The notes under the pieces were generated by a model. It saw only the letters and a list, made by a program, of their open reading frames with translations, was not told where the DNA came from and searched no databases. From Runella rosea (GTDB lineage Bacteria > Bacteroidota > Bacteroidia > Cytophagales > Spirosomataceae): a stretch of DNA of 64,000 nt. The position numbers and the translations under genes were made by a program. The stretch covers positions 2,046,001 through 2,110,000 of the forward strand of contig NZ_CP030850.1 of assembly GCF_003325355.1 (NCBI RefSeq), written 5' to 3'. How positions within the stretch are numbered: the first letter of the stretch is position 1; every line of letters starts with the position of its first letter. This document shows, in pieces, positions 53,459-62,083 of the stretch.

Positions 53459-54618
53459 CATCGCTCTTGGATAAATTCAGAAATTTCAATCAATATAACG
53501 AAGAGCAGGTGTTTAAATCCACTGGACTCCCCCCTGTTAAAGCGGCAAAAACATCTTATCTTCCACGCCTTAAGGAAGTTCAAAAGATGATTGAAATTCG
53601 GGCATGCCAGGATATTCAATTTGCCCGCCCTATACTGTCTTTGGGTGATATAGGAATTATTTATCCCAATACCATCACTGTTATTCAGGGACAAAAGGGC
53701 TCCCACAAATCACGCCTGACCGAAAATATCGGTGCGGCTTTTCTTTGTATGAATCCTCAGCTTAAATTCCTTGGATTTACTGTCACACCGCTTATGCGCT
53801 TTCATTTGGCCTATATTGACTCCGAACGTAATCAAAAGGATCAATTTCCTTATGCCGTTCAGCGTATCAAAGAAAAAGCGGGTTTTGACAAAACAGCTAT
53901 TCCTCCCAATTTCGATGTTGTAAGTCTCATTGATATTGACCGAGCGGAACGATTTGAAGCTATCCGTCAGTATTTGGAAGATATGCGTCAGAACCACCCA
54001 AATGAGCATATTATTGTTGTGATAGATGTGATTACCGATTGTATCGGCAGCTTTAATGACCCAAAGGAGTCTTTAAAGCTCATTGATATGCTGAATGACA
54101 TGATTAACTCCTATAATGTATGTTTTATTTGTGTCATTCACGAAAACCCTAACAGTTTCGGAGAATCAAAAGCACGCGGGCACTTGGGTACGGAACTTAT
54201 TAATAAAGCTTCAACCGTTATTTCGATAGGGTTTGATAAAGGAAGCAATGGGAAGTCGACAGATTTAATTGTCGTGAAGTTTCTCCATACACGAAGCATC
54301 AAAAAGCCCGAACCACATTTTCTGCGTTATTCAGAAGAAGCTAAAGGACTGGTAGTAGCTGAGGGCGAATTTGTAACTGATCAAAAAAACCTGAAAGCAG
54401 AAAAAGCGGAATTGGGAGAAGTCAAGGATTGGTTAACGGAAAACTTGATGGGCGAAGTATCAAAAGCAGATTTAGTAAATCAGCTCACTGATTATTTCGG
54501 TTGTACTTCCAAAACCATCGACACTCGCCTCAAAGGATTAATGGAGGGTTTACATCCCTTTTTAACGCGCATTAAGAAAGGCAAAGAAGTCTACTTTCAT
54601 TTGTCGGTTCCTTTTTAA
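53455..54618 (+). CDS. RepA/RecA-like AAA ATPase of the element
   Basis: 387 residues of the AAA_25/RepA-like hexameric helicase group. The P-loop ITVIQGQKGSHKSRLTENIG has His where the final Gly of Walker A is usual. Walker B is IIVVIDVITD, and CFICVIHENPNS followed by GHLGTELINKASTVI resembles the sensor regions. The C-terminal ~75 residues (VKDWLTENLMGEVSKADLVNQLTDYFGCTSKTIDTRL) form a probable winged helix for DNA binding. It likely initiates or drives replication of the excised element. It is the last of three overlapping genes and is followed by the structured region. Confidence 0.83.
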   Translation: MTSLLDKFRNFNQYNEEQVFKSTGLPPVKAAKTSYLPRLKEVQKMIEIRACQDIQFARPILSLGDIGIIYPNTITVIQGQKGSHKSRLTENIGAAFLCMNPQLKFLGFTVTPLMRFHLAYIDSERNQKDQFPYAVQRIKEKAGFDKTAIPPNFDVVSLIDIDRAERFEAIRQYLEDMRQNHPNEHIIVVIDVITDCIGSFNDPKESLKLIDMLNDMINSYNVCFICVIHENPNSFGESKARGHLGTELINKASTVISIGFDKGSNGKSTDLIVVKFLHTRSIKKPEPHFLRYSEEAKGLVVAEGEFVTDQKNLKAEKAELGEVKDWLTENLMGEVSKADLVNQLTDYFGCTSKTIDTRLKGLMEGLHPFLTRIKKGKEVYFHLSVPF

Positions 54619-54623
54619 AATTA

Positions 54624-54671
54624 ACGTTGGAAATGGAAATGCCCTATATAGGACCTTTCCATTTCCAACGT
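54624..54671. repeat. 16-bp perfect inverted repeat with nested palindrome
   Basis: Arms 54624-54639 (ACGTTGGAAATGGAAA) and 54656-54671 pair perfectly; the 16-nt spacer contains the palindrome CCTATATAGG (54643-54652). It starts 6 bp after the ATPase stop. It may be a terminator or, with the iterons downstream, part of an origin. Confidence 0.7.
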
Positions 54672-54688
54672 CTAAAATCTTAATTATC

Positions 54689-54868
54689 ATGAAAACAAAA
54701 ACATCTAAATCTGCGACTCGCTCGGAGTTGGCCGACCGCTACGGAGTAAGTATGGAAACAATGAAAAAATGGATAGAAAAAATCCCCGATTTGTCATTAA
54801 GCCCTACCGATAGAGTACTTACTCCTAAACAGGTGGCAACTATTATCGCGCACTTAGGAGAACCGTAA
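54689..54868 (+). CDS. Small DNA-binding protein (59 aa)
   Basis: A 59-residue frame starting ATG at 54689 and ending TAA at 54866-54868. The sequence RSELADRYGVSMETMKKWIEKI is a plausible helix-turn-helix (transposase/excisionase-like), followed by LTPKQVATIIAHLGEP. Codon use fits a real gene and a Lys-rich start is typical. It lies between the nested inverted repeat and the iteron array, and its last codons overlap the first iteron, so it may bind there. Confidence 0.65.
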   Translation: MKTKTSKSATRSELADRYGVSMETMKKWIEKIPDLSLSPTDRVLTPKQVATIIAHLGEP

Positions 54869-54914
54869 TTAACTCGCATTAACGCCGATTAACCTGCATT
54901 AACCCTGATTAACC
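54861..54914 (+). repeat. Five tandem 10-bp iterons
   Basis: AACCGTAATT, AACTCGCATT, AACGCCGATT, AACCTGCATT and AACCCTGATT follow one another exactly at 10-bp steps, then AACC. The fixed positions are AAC at the start and ATT at the end. One-turn spacing is typical of iterons bound by replication initiators or of a cooperative operator. Confidence 0.75.
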
Positions 54915-54938
54915 CCAAAGCGGTTTATCAGGGTTAAT
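54898..54938. terminator. 17-bp inverted repeat at the end of the iteron array
   Basis: 54898-54914 and 54922-54938 pair at 16 of 17 positions around a 7-nt loop (CCAAAGC) and are followed by AGTTTT. The left arm is shared with the last iteron. It can serve as a terminator for the small HTH gene or as origin structure. Confidence 0.6.
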
Positions 54939-54968
54939 TAGTTTTGAGCCGTTCAATTAAACTATTTA

Positions 54969-55424
54969 ATGATAACAACCATGAACGAGTATCAAAACAA
55001 CGGTAGGGCATTACAGCTGGAAGGGCTGGAAAACGCACGTAACAAAGTCACGCTAGGTTTTAAATGTGACGGAGGCACCAAAATCCAATTGGCCCACGAA
55101 GCCAATCAAAACGGGATGACCCTGAGTGAATACGTAGAAACGGTCATTTCGTTACGCCATGAAAAAGCGGTCTCTGCTCCAGTCACTAAAAGTCAGTACA
55201 CGTATAGTGAATGGGAGAGTAAACTCAACAACGCCCGAAAGCAGGCAGAAGTACTGCAAAAACGGCTGGATTTTTACGAAGGCAATCCCATTCTCAACCG
55301 GCTTTTTTTGGTTTATGAAGGCCAAAGTATCACTTATGCAGATGCACAGGGGCAGAAGCAGTTAATTGAAATTACACATCCTGCGGATGTATTTACCGTA
55401 TTAATTCACAGTTTTAAACCTTAA
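54969..55424 (+). CDS. Putative ribbon-helix-helix, mobilization-like protein
   Basis: 151 residues (an alternative start is 54981, MNEYQ). Residues ~25-60 (RNKVTLGFKCDGGTKIQLAHEANQNGMTLSEYVETVISLRHEK) look like a ribbon-helix-helix, as in MobC-type relaxosome accessory proteins. A coiled coil (~75-100) and a beta-rich tail follow. No relaxase gene is present, so a plasmid-type regulator or origin-binding role is as likely as mobilization. It reads away from the iteron array. Confidence 0.6.
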   Translation: MITTMNEYQNNGRALQLEGLENARNKVTLGFKCDGGTKIQLAHEANQNGMTLSEYVETVISLRHEKAVSAPVTKSQYTYSEWESKLNNARKQAEVLQKRLDFYEGNPILNRLFLVYEGQSITYADAQGQKQLIEITHPADVFTVLIHSFKP

Positions 55425-55429
55425 TCGCC

Positions 55430-55642
55430 ATGATTCAGCAAACCTATTATCCATTTAGCGGGGAAGTAAGCTCCTCCCCCATTTCTTCCTCCACCTTGAT
55501 TTCGGGTATTTCGCCCGCTTTAGATAATCCCATGCCTAGACTGGAGTCTGAATCCAATTGGGTTTCGTGGATTTTGCTCATTATTACGTTAATTGGGCTT
55601 GCAGGGGTGGTGTATTGGTGGAAATTAAAACAAGAAAATTAA
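55430..55642 (+). CDS. Small single-pass membrane protein
   Basis: 70 residues with a Ser/Pro-rich N-terminus and one transmembrane helix (WVSWILLIITLIGLAGVVYWW, ~44-64) ending in KLKQEN. It starts 5 bp after the previous gene, so it is co-transcribed. No family recognised. It is the last gene before a strong terminator and marks the end of the recognisable element genes. Confidence 0.6.
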   Translation: MIQQTYYPFSGEVSSSPISSSTLISGISPALDNPMPRLESESNWVSWILLIITLIGLAGVVYWWKLKQEN

Positions 55643-55662
55643 TTTTTAATAGGACAACACAA

Positions 55663-55698
55663 AATATAACAGGGCTTCCATGCGAGCCCTGTTATATT
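55663..55698 (+). terminator. Rho-independent-type hairpin
   Basis: AATATAACAGGGCT and AGCCCTGTTATATT pair over 14 bp around an 8-nt loop; CTCTTTTCCC follows. It lies 20 bp past the membrane-protein stop and faces a convergent surface-protein gene. Confidence 0.75.
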
Positions 55699-55764
55699 GG
55701 ATTACTCTTTTCCCTAATCTATATATCAATGGTCTTTGGCTTAGTTGATTGAAGACAAAGTTTT

Positions 55765-57027
55765 TTATTTTTTTATTTTTTTGACTGTAAAAGGCACACA
55801 GATAGCTTTGGTTGGGCAGCAGTCGCCTTCGTAGAAAATATAAGAACAACAACCTGCTGTTGGGCAAGTGGTGTTAGTAGCGGTAAATCGGTAAGAACCC
55901 GCTTCGGTAATTTGGATAACGGACGTTGTTGCACCAGAGATTGGTTGGTCATTTCTAAACCATTGAATATTGGTATATCCCGATGGAATGGAAAGTTCAA
56001 AAACCTGTCCTACACAAATTGGTACAGGAACCGTGATGCAAGTTCGGTCAAAGTCGTCTTCGCTTTCGATATTGTTGTTTGGAGTAGAGTCTGTATCGGT
56101 TTGATCTGCCTTAGAAATTTGGGCCGTAAAATACTGCACACCCGTCTGTGTTACTTGGACTGCTATAGACAAGGTGACGGTTTGACCAACGGCGATATTT
56201 CCTATGGTCCATGTACCCGTAGCGGAGTTATAAGTACCAGTAGCTGTGGCAAAAGTTTGGAAATTCATCCCCGCAGGTAAAATATCCTTTACTTCTACGC
56301 CGGATGCAGGATTTTGTCCTTCATTTTTGACGCTTACAGTTAAAGTGAGATTTGCATTTAAGCCGGGCTGCTGATTGCTAACAGCTACGGTAAGCGATAA
56401 GTCAATAGGAGGATTGCAAGTGGCATCAGGGCCTAATTTTTCGACAAATTGTTCTAAAGGAATAACATTCCCGCTCGGCGTTTGCCCAGAGCGTGAATAA
56501 AAACTACATGCCGTATTGAGTGAAGTCACACTTTTGGCCGCCGCCACAAAGGGATCTGCTTTAGCTAAGATTCCTACGGGGCTGTAGCAGGCATTTCCTT
56601 GGAAGGTAAAAAGAGCAACGGGAGTTCCGTTGGTAAATGAACCATAATCGGTTTCGGTAGCTGTTTTTCCAATAACATAATAGTTGTAAGCAGCGTCTAA
56701 ACTCGCCGAGGCAAATATGGCCTGACTTCCCAATTTGAGGGGATTTTTCTCCCAAGTTCCTTTTATGTCGGTGATATTCTGAATCACAAAATCTTTGGGA
56801 ACTTTCAGCGATACCTGCGCTGTCGCTCCAAATTCTTTGACATCGGTATTATTAGCGTTTGGCGTAGCATATTTGGGTACCACCCAAACTGTGTAAAGCC
56901 CCGTATTGGCTTGGTAGGTCAATTGGTAATTGACTTGATTTGTCGAGAGTTGCTGCGCTGCTACCGTAACAAAGCCAAGAAACCAGATTAGCCCAATCCA
57001 AGCGATTGTAGATATTCCTTTTTTCAT
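55765..57027 (-). CDS. Secreted surface protein with DUF11 domain
   Basis: 420 residues with a signal peptide (hydrophobic ~8-24, AAQ). Residues ~25-210 form an N-terminal domain (QLSTNQVNYQLTY...YTVWVVPKYATPNANN...FTFQGNACYSPVGILAKADPF) that is repeated in the next gene upstream. Then follow one DUF11 repeat (~215-325, LTLTVSVKNEGQNPASGVEVKDILPAGM) and an Ig/PKD-like domain (GYTNIQWFRNDQPISGA). The end is cysteine-rich (CPTAGCCSYIFYEGDCCPTKAIC) and basic, unlike the other two surface proteins. Probably cell-surface; function unknown. Confidence 0.78.
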   Translation of the reverse strand: MKKGISTIAWIGLIWFLGFVTVAAQQLSTNQVNYQLTYQANTGLYTVWVVPKYATPNANNTDVKEFGATAQVSLKVPKDFVIQNITDIKGTWEKNPLKLGSQAIFASASLDAAYNYYVIGKTATETDYGSFTNGTPVALFTFQGNACYSPVGILAKADPFVAAAKSVTSLNTACSFYSRSGQTPSGNVIPLEQFVEKLGPDATCNPPIDLSLTVAVSNQQPGLNANLTLTVSVKNEGQNPASGVEVKDILPAGMNFQTFATATGTYNSATGTWTIGNIAVGQTVTLSIAVQVTQTGVQYFTAQISKADQTDTDSTPNNNIESEDDFDRTCITVPVPICVGQVFELSIPSGYTNIQWFRNDQPISGATTSVIQITEAGSYRFTATNTTCPTAGCCSYIFYEGDCCPTKAICVPFTVKKIKK

Positions 57028-57102
57028 TGTAGTGTATGTTTATTTCGTTGAATTTTCAGGTTTTTACAGGGGAGCATCGCGCTCCCCTGAGTCTGTCTAT
57101 GT

Positions 57103-60100
57103 TTATTTAGGTAATTGCTCCTGAATGATAAAGAAGTTTTGTTTGAGGGCGTTACCAGGATGATTGTTGATGACATTTTGGTAGATGTACTCTACATCGT
57201 TGGTCGTTCCCTGAAAAATCACTTCTCCATCCATGTTAACATCTCCTGTGTAATAGCCTGAAAGAATGAAGAAAGGCAGTAGAAAAGGATTGCCCATGGC
57301 TGCAATGACTTGCTGATAGATAACATTGACGTCGTTGTCAGTACCCTGGTAAATCACTTGCCCGTCATAAAGGGAATTACCCGCCCAGAGGGCTTTTCCC
57401 TGAACTACATCTACTTGCGATTGATGAATCGGCGAATTTGCTAAAACATACGTAGGAGTGGCTGTCGAACGGAAATCAATCGTAGAAACGATCTGCGTTA
57501 ATGGCAGGGCCGTTTGCGACATGACTCCCAAATGGTTACGGTGACGAACCGACACAAAATAGCTAGCCGCAACAACCGTGTTGAAGGTGATGGGTGAAGT
57601 GCCGTCTACCTCTACAATATCACCGTCACGTTGAACCAAGGCCGAGCGGCTGTCTACCACGATAGTTGAATCATTGGCATCGCGCAATTCAACAAATACC
57701 CAGTCCACGATGGCATCTTGCCCGCTGACAGTCAACACCGTGTTTGAGGTAATGGTATCGGCGGCAGTAATAGGATTCCAGGATACATAAGGTGATTTTC
57801 GGGGAATCAGATTTTTCACCCGCAGGTCATCACGCATAAGGTTGCCAGAGAATACCCCAAACAATGATCCCTGCAAATAGACCTTAGGCAACAGCGTTAG
57901 CTTGCCGGGAGTCTGAATTGTGATGGGAGTTGGGACAAAGTTGTTTTGAGGATCACCATCAAAGTCTGGATCGGGATTATTTCCCAACTGCGATTGATCT
58001 TTTATGGTTTCTCCCAAGGGACTCTGACCAGTACTGTAAGCAATATTGATGTATGTAACTCCTACGAATGCATTCGGACTGATGCGCACCGTCAAACTGA
58101 TGATTCCGCTGTCACCGATAGCCAAGGCATTGCCGGGCAAAAGCAGCTGAGTCTGGCTTGCTGTGCCCGTATAGGTGGGATTAACGGTAAACTTAGTACT
58201 GCTGATACCCAGAACATTAACGGTAGCAGGACTCGGGAAGGTCTTGGACAGCGTATCAAATACCTGTACGTTACTGAGAGGCACATTGCCTACGTTTTTC
58301 ACTTTAAGACTGAACGTAACGTCGTAGGTATAGTTGAGGTTGTTTACAAAGGAGCTAACTTCTTTTGCAATACCGATTTTGGGATTCTGGGTCAGCGGCA
58401 CAACGGTTGGGTCGTTGGTAGGATCCGTGTCAGGGTCCGCAGGGGTATCTACCAATTCATTACCACTATCGGAAACATCTGTCACCTCAGGACCCGTTGG
58501 CGGCGTTCCTATCACGATGGCGCTGTTTTTAACTTCGCCTGCATTGACATCAGCCTGCGTGATAGTGTAAGTAGCCGTGGCGGTCCCAGTGGCATTAGGT
58601 GCAAGGGTACTCGGTGAAACTACCAAGTTGTTCAGGCTCAATTTTACATCATCAATGGAAAGATTTGTCAGCGTGACATTACCCGTGTTGGTGACGGTAA
58701 AACTATAGGTTATCACATCACCAACGGCACCTGTGCCTCCCATAGCAGCTAGTTTCACTAACCGTACTTGTGGATTCTGGATCAGCGGCACAACGGTTGG
58801 GTCGTTGGTAGGATCCGTGTCAGGGTCCGCAGGGGTATCTACCAATTCATTACCACTATCGGAAACATCTGTCACCTCAGGACCCGTTGGCGGCGTTCCT
58901 ATCACGATGGCGCTGTTTTTAACTTCGCCTGCATTGACATCAGCCTGCGTGATAGTGTAAGTAGCCGTGGCGGTCCCAGTGGCATTAGGTGCAAGGGTAC
59001 TCGGTGAAACTACCAAGTTGTTCAGGCTCAATTTTACATCATCAATGGAAAGATTTGTCAGCGTGACATTACCCGTGTTGGTGACGGTAAAACTATAGGT
59101 TATCACATCACCAACGGCACCTGTGCCTCCCATAGCAGCTAGTTTCACTAACCGTACTTGTGGATTCTGGATCAGCGGCACAACGGTTGGGTCGTTGGTA
59201 GGATCCGTGTCAGGGTCCGCAGGGGTATCTACCAATTCATTACCACTATCGGAAACATCTGTCACCTCAGGACCCGTTGGCGGCGTTCCTATCACGATGG
59301 CGCTGTTTTTAACTTCGCCTGCATTGACATCAGCCTGCGTGATAGTGTAAGTAGCCGTGGCGGTCCCAGTGGCATTAGGTGCAAGGGTACTCGGTGAAAC
59401 TACCAAGTTGTTCAGGCTCAATTTTACATCATCAATGGAAAGATTTGTCAGCGTGACATTACCCGTGTTGGTGACGGTAAAACTATAGGTTATCACATCA
59501 CCAACGGCACCTGTGCCTCCCATAGCAGCTAGTTTCACTAACTGTACCTGTGGTGCAGGGGTAATCAGCAACACCGTTGGGTCGTTTGTAGGATCCGAAT
59601 CGGTCGTTCCGTCCAACTTAGGTGACTCCGTAACATCGGGATTAGAAATTGTTCCGCCTGTATTGTTGGTACCTGCATCCGAGATGTCCGTTACAGGAGT
59701 GGCAGCATTGCCATTAGGCAAATTTGGTGGCGTACCACTGGCCGTGGCCGTGTTTTGGACTCCACCCGCGTTGATGTCGGCTTGCGTAATGGTGTAAGTA
59801 GCGGTAGCCGTGCCTGTGGCTCCCGGCATTAAAATCGCTGGACTTACCGCTGCGTTGCTCAAACCGAGTTTAGCGTCAGTCAACGATACCCCGCTCAGTG
59901 TTACGTTACCCGTGTTGGTCACCGTGAAAGTATAGTTAATCACATCGTCTAAGGATCCGGAGGCACCGGATGAGGTCACAGAAGCTACGCTCTTGATTAA
60001 CTTAATCGAAGGCGAAGGCGCAAGCAGCAACACCGTTGGGTCGTTTGTAGGATCCGAATCGGTCGTTCCGTCCAACTTAGGTGACTCCGTAACATCGGGA

Positions 60101-61998
60101 TTAGAAATTGTTCCGCCTGTATTGTTGGTACCTGCATCCGAGATGTCCGTTACAGGAGTGGCAGCATTGCCATTAGGCAAATTTGGTGGCGTACCACTGG
60201 CCGTGGCCGTGTTTTGGACTCCACCCGCGTTGATGTCGGCTTGCGTAATGGTGTAAGTAGCGGTAGCCGTGCCTGTGGCTCCCGGCATTAAAATCGCTGG
60301 ACTTACCGCTGCGCTGCTCAAACCGAGTTTAGCGTCAGTCAACGATACCCCGCTCAGTGTCACGTTACCCGTGTTGGTCACCGTGAAAGTATAGTTAATC
60401 ACATCGTCTAAGGATCCGGAGGCACCGGATGAGGTCACAGAAGCTACGCTCTTGATTAACTTAATCGAAGGCGAAGGCGCAAGCAGCAACACCGTTGGGT
60501 CGTTTGTAGGATCCGAATCGGTCGTTCCGTCCAACTTAGGTGATTCCGTAACATCGGGATTAGAAATTGTTCCGCCTGTATTGTTGGTACCTGCATCCGA
60601 GATGTCCGTTACAGGAGTGGCAGCATTGCCATTAGGCAAATTTGGTGGCGTACCACTGGCCGTGGCCGTGTTTTGGACTCCACCCGCGTTGATGTCGGCT
60701 TGCGTAATGGTGTAAGTAGCGGTAGCCGTGCCTGTGGCTCCCGGCATTAAAATCGCTGGACTTACCGCTGCGTTGCTCAAACCGAGTTTAGCGTCAGTCA
60801 ACGATACCCCGCTCAGTGTCACGTTACCCGTGTTGGTCACCGTGAAAGTATAGTTAATCACATCGTCTAAGGATCCGGAGGCACCGGATGAGGTCACAGA
60901 AGCTACGCTCTTGATTAACTTAATCGAAGGCGAAGGCGCAAGCAGCAACACCGTTGGGTCGTTTGTAGGATCCGAATCGGTCGTTCCGTCCAACTTAGGT
61001 GATTCCGTAACATCGGGATTAGAAATTGTTCCGCCTGTATTGTTGGTACCTGCATCCGAGACATCCGTTACAGTTGCAACAGGTCCGCTTGAGGGTGTGC
61101 CTGTGACGGTGGCGGTATTTTCAACGCCGCCTGCATTTACATCGGCTTGGGTGATGGTATAAGCAGCGGTAGCTGTGCCCGTTGCTCCAGGGGCAAGTGT
61201 ACTGGGGCTGACGGCTGCGTTCGTCAAACTGAGTTTAGCGTCGGTCAAAGCAACCCCAGAAAGCGACACGTTGCCCGTGTTAGTAACGGTGAAAGTATAG
61301 TTGATGACATCGCCCACGCCGCGACCGGTCGGTCCGTTGTCGGTGATGGAAGTAATGCTTTTGATTAACTTGATCGAAGGGGCGCTACAGTCTACGTCAG
61401 GGCCTAATTTTTCAACAAACTGTTCTAAGGGGATTACGTTTCCGCTTGTAGCCTGTCCAGAGCGAGAATAAAAACTACAGGCCGTATTGAGCGAAGCCAG
61501 GTTTTTGGCCGCCGCCACAAAAGGGTCAGCTTTGGCTAAAACTCCCACTGCTCCATAACAGGCATTGCCTTGGAAGGTAAAAAGAGCAACAGGAATACCA
61601 CTTGCAAAAGCCCCATAGTCAGATTCCGTTGAGTTTTTTCCAATCACATAATAGAGATAATTCGGGTCTAAACTGGCTGGTGTAAATACCGGCTGACTTC
61701 CTAATTTTACCGGGTTTTTCTCCCAAGTACCCTTGATGTCGGTAATGTTTTGAATGACAAAGTCTTTGGGCACTTTCAGAGATACCTGCGCCGTGGCCCC
61801 AAATTCATTGGTATTCGGATTGTTAGCGTTGGGCGTGGCGTATTGGGGCACCACCCATACCGTATAAGTTTGATTTGCAGAATTATATGTCAATTGGTAG
61901 TTGACTTGATTTGTCGAAAGTTGTTGCGCTATTGCCGGAATAAATCCCAAAATCCATGCAAGCCCAATCCAAATGGATGTATGTAATTTGTTTTTCAT
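57103..61998 (-). CDS. Giant secreted DUF11-repeat protein with dockerin-like end
   Basis: 1631 residues with signal peptide. Layout: the N-terminal domain shared with the 55765-57027 protein (~25-210); one divergent DUF11-type repeat; three 153-residue repeats (IKLIKSVASVTSSGASGSLDDVIN...), three 130-residue repeats (VRLVKLAAMGGTGAVGDVITYSF...), one last divergent repeat (IGIAKEVSSFVNNLNY); then a ~270-residue C-terminal module (LLPKVYLQGSLFGVFSGNLMRDD onwards) with two dockerin-like units. DUF11 repeats make long stalks on cell surfaces. The repeats are nearly identical in DNA, so the true copy number depends on assembly. Confidence 0.82.
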   Translation of the reverse strand: MKNKLHTSIWIGLAWILGFIPAIAQQLSTNQVNYQLTYNSANQTYTVWVVPQYATPNANNPNTNEFGATAQVSLKVPKDFVIQNITDIKGTWEKNPVKLGSQPVFTPASLDPNYLYYVIGKNSTESDYGAFASGIPVALFTFQGNACYGAVGVLAKADPFVAAAKNLASLNTACSFYSRSGQATSGNVIPLEQFVEKLGPDVDCSAPSIKLIKSITSITDNGPTGRGVGDVINYTFTVTNTGNVSLSGVALTDAKLSLTNAAVSPSTLAPGATGTATAAYTITQADVNAGGVENTATVTGTPSSGPVATVTDVSDAGTNNTGGTISNPDVTESPKLDGTTDSDPTNDPTVLLLAPSPSIKLIKSVASVTSSGASGSLDDVINYTFTVTNTGNVTLSGVSLTDAKLGLSNAAVSPAILMPGATGTATATYTITQADINAGGVQNTATASGTPPNLPNGNAATPVTDISDAGTNNTGGTISNPDVTESPKLDGTTDSDPTNDPTVLLLAPSPSIKLIKSVASVTSSGASGSLDDVINYTFTVTNTGNVTLSGVSLTDAKLGLSSAAVSPAILMPGATGTATATYTITQADINAGGVQNTATASGTPPNLPNGNAATPVTDISDAGTNNTGGTISNPDVTESPKLDGTTDSDPTNDPTVLLLAPSPSIKLIKSVASVTSSGASGSLDDVINYTFTVTNTGNVTLSGVSLTDAKLGLSNAAVSPAILMPGATGTATATYTITQADINAGGVQNTATASGTPPNLPNGNAATPVTDISDAGTNNTGGTISNPDVTESPKLDGTTDSDPTNDPTVLLITPAPQVQLVKLAAMGGTGAVGDVITYSFTVTNTGNVTLTNLSIDDVKLSLNNLVVSPSTLAPNATGTATATYTITQADVNAGEVKNSAIVIGTPPTGPEVTDVSDSGNELVDTPADPDTDPTNDPTVVPLIQNPQVRLVKLAAMGGTGAVGDVITYSFTVTNTGNVTLTNLSIDDVKLSLNNLVVSPSTLAPNATGTATATYTITQADVNAGEVKNSAIVIGTPPTGPEVTDVSDSGNELVDTPADPDTDPTNDPTVVPLIQNPQVRLVKLAAMGGTGAVGDVITYSFTVTNTGNVTLTNLSIDDVKLSLNNLVVSPSTLAPNATGTATATYTITQADVNAGEVKNSAIVIGTPPTGPEVTDVSDSGNELVDTPADPDTDPTNDPTVVPLTQNPKIGIAKEVSSFVNNLNYTYDVTFSLKVKNVGNVPLSNVQVFDTLSKTFPSPATVNVLGISSTKFTVNPTYTGTASQTQLLLPGNALAIGDSGIISLTVRISPNAFVGVTYINIAYSTGQSPLGETIKDQSQLGNNPDPDFDGDPQNNFVPTPITIQTPGKLTLLPKVYLQGSLFGVFSGNLMRDDLRVKNLIPRKSPYVSWNPITAADTITSNTVLTVSGQDAIVDWVFVELRDANDSTIVVDSRSALVQRDGDIVEVDGTSPITFNTVVAASYFVSVRHRNHLGVMSQTALPLTQIVSTIDFRSTATPTYVLANSPIHQSQVDVVQGKALWAGNSLYDGQVIYQGTDNDVNVIYQQVIAAMGNPFLLPFFILSGYYTGDVNMDGEVIFQGTTNDVEYIYQNVINNHPGNALKQNFFIIQEQLPK
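58381..59550 (-). repeat. Three tandem 390-bp coding repeats
   Basis: Units start at 58381, 58771 and 59161 and differ by only a few bases at the edges; units two and three look identical over the compared length, including silent sites. Each encodes 130 residues of DUF11-type fold. Confidence 0.9.
59571..60947 (-). repeat. Three tandem 459-bp coding repeats
   Basis: Units start at 59571, 60030 and 60489, with a fourth, diverging unit from 60948. The three encode 153 residues each and differ at only a few bases (for example one Asn/Ser change). Confidence 0.9.
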
Positions 61999-62083
61999 CG
62001 TGAGTTACCTGTCAGGTGGTTTATTTTTCATATAGTTGTTAAGCGGAGGAGATTAATCTCTCCTCCACGATTGGTAGTGCATT

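Noticed and set aside
58381-60947. Regular repeats suggesting a CRISPR array
   Set aside because: Units are 390 and 459 bp, wholly coding in one long frame, and have no short spacers.
58334-61162. Repeated plus-strand open frames across the surface-protein gene
   Set aside because: They are antisense shadows of the repeats in the 1631-residue minus-strand gene and copy its period.
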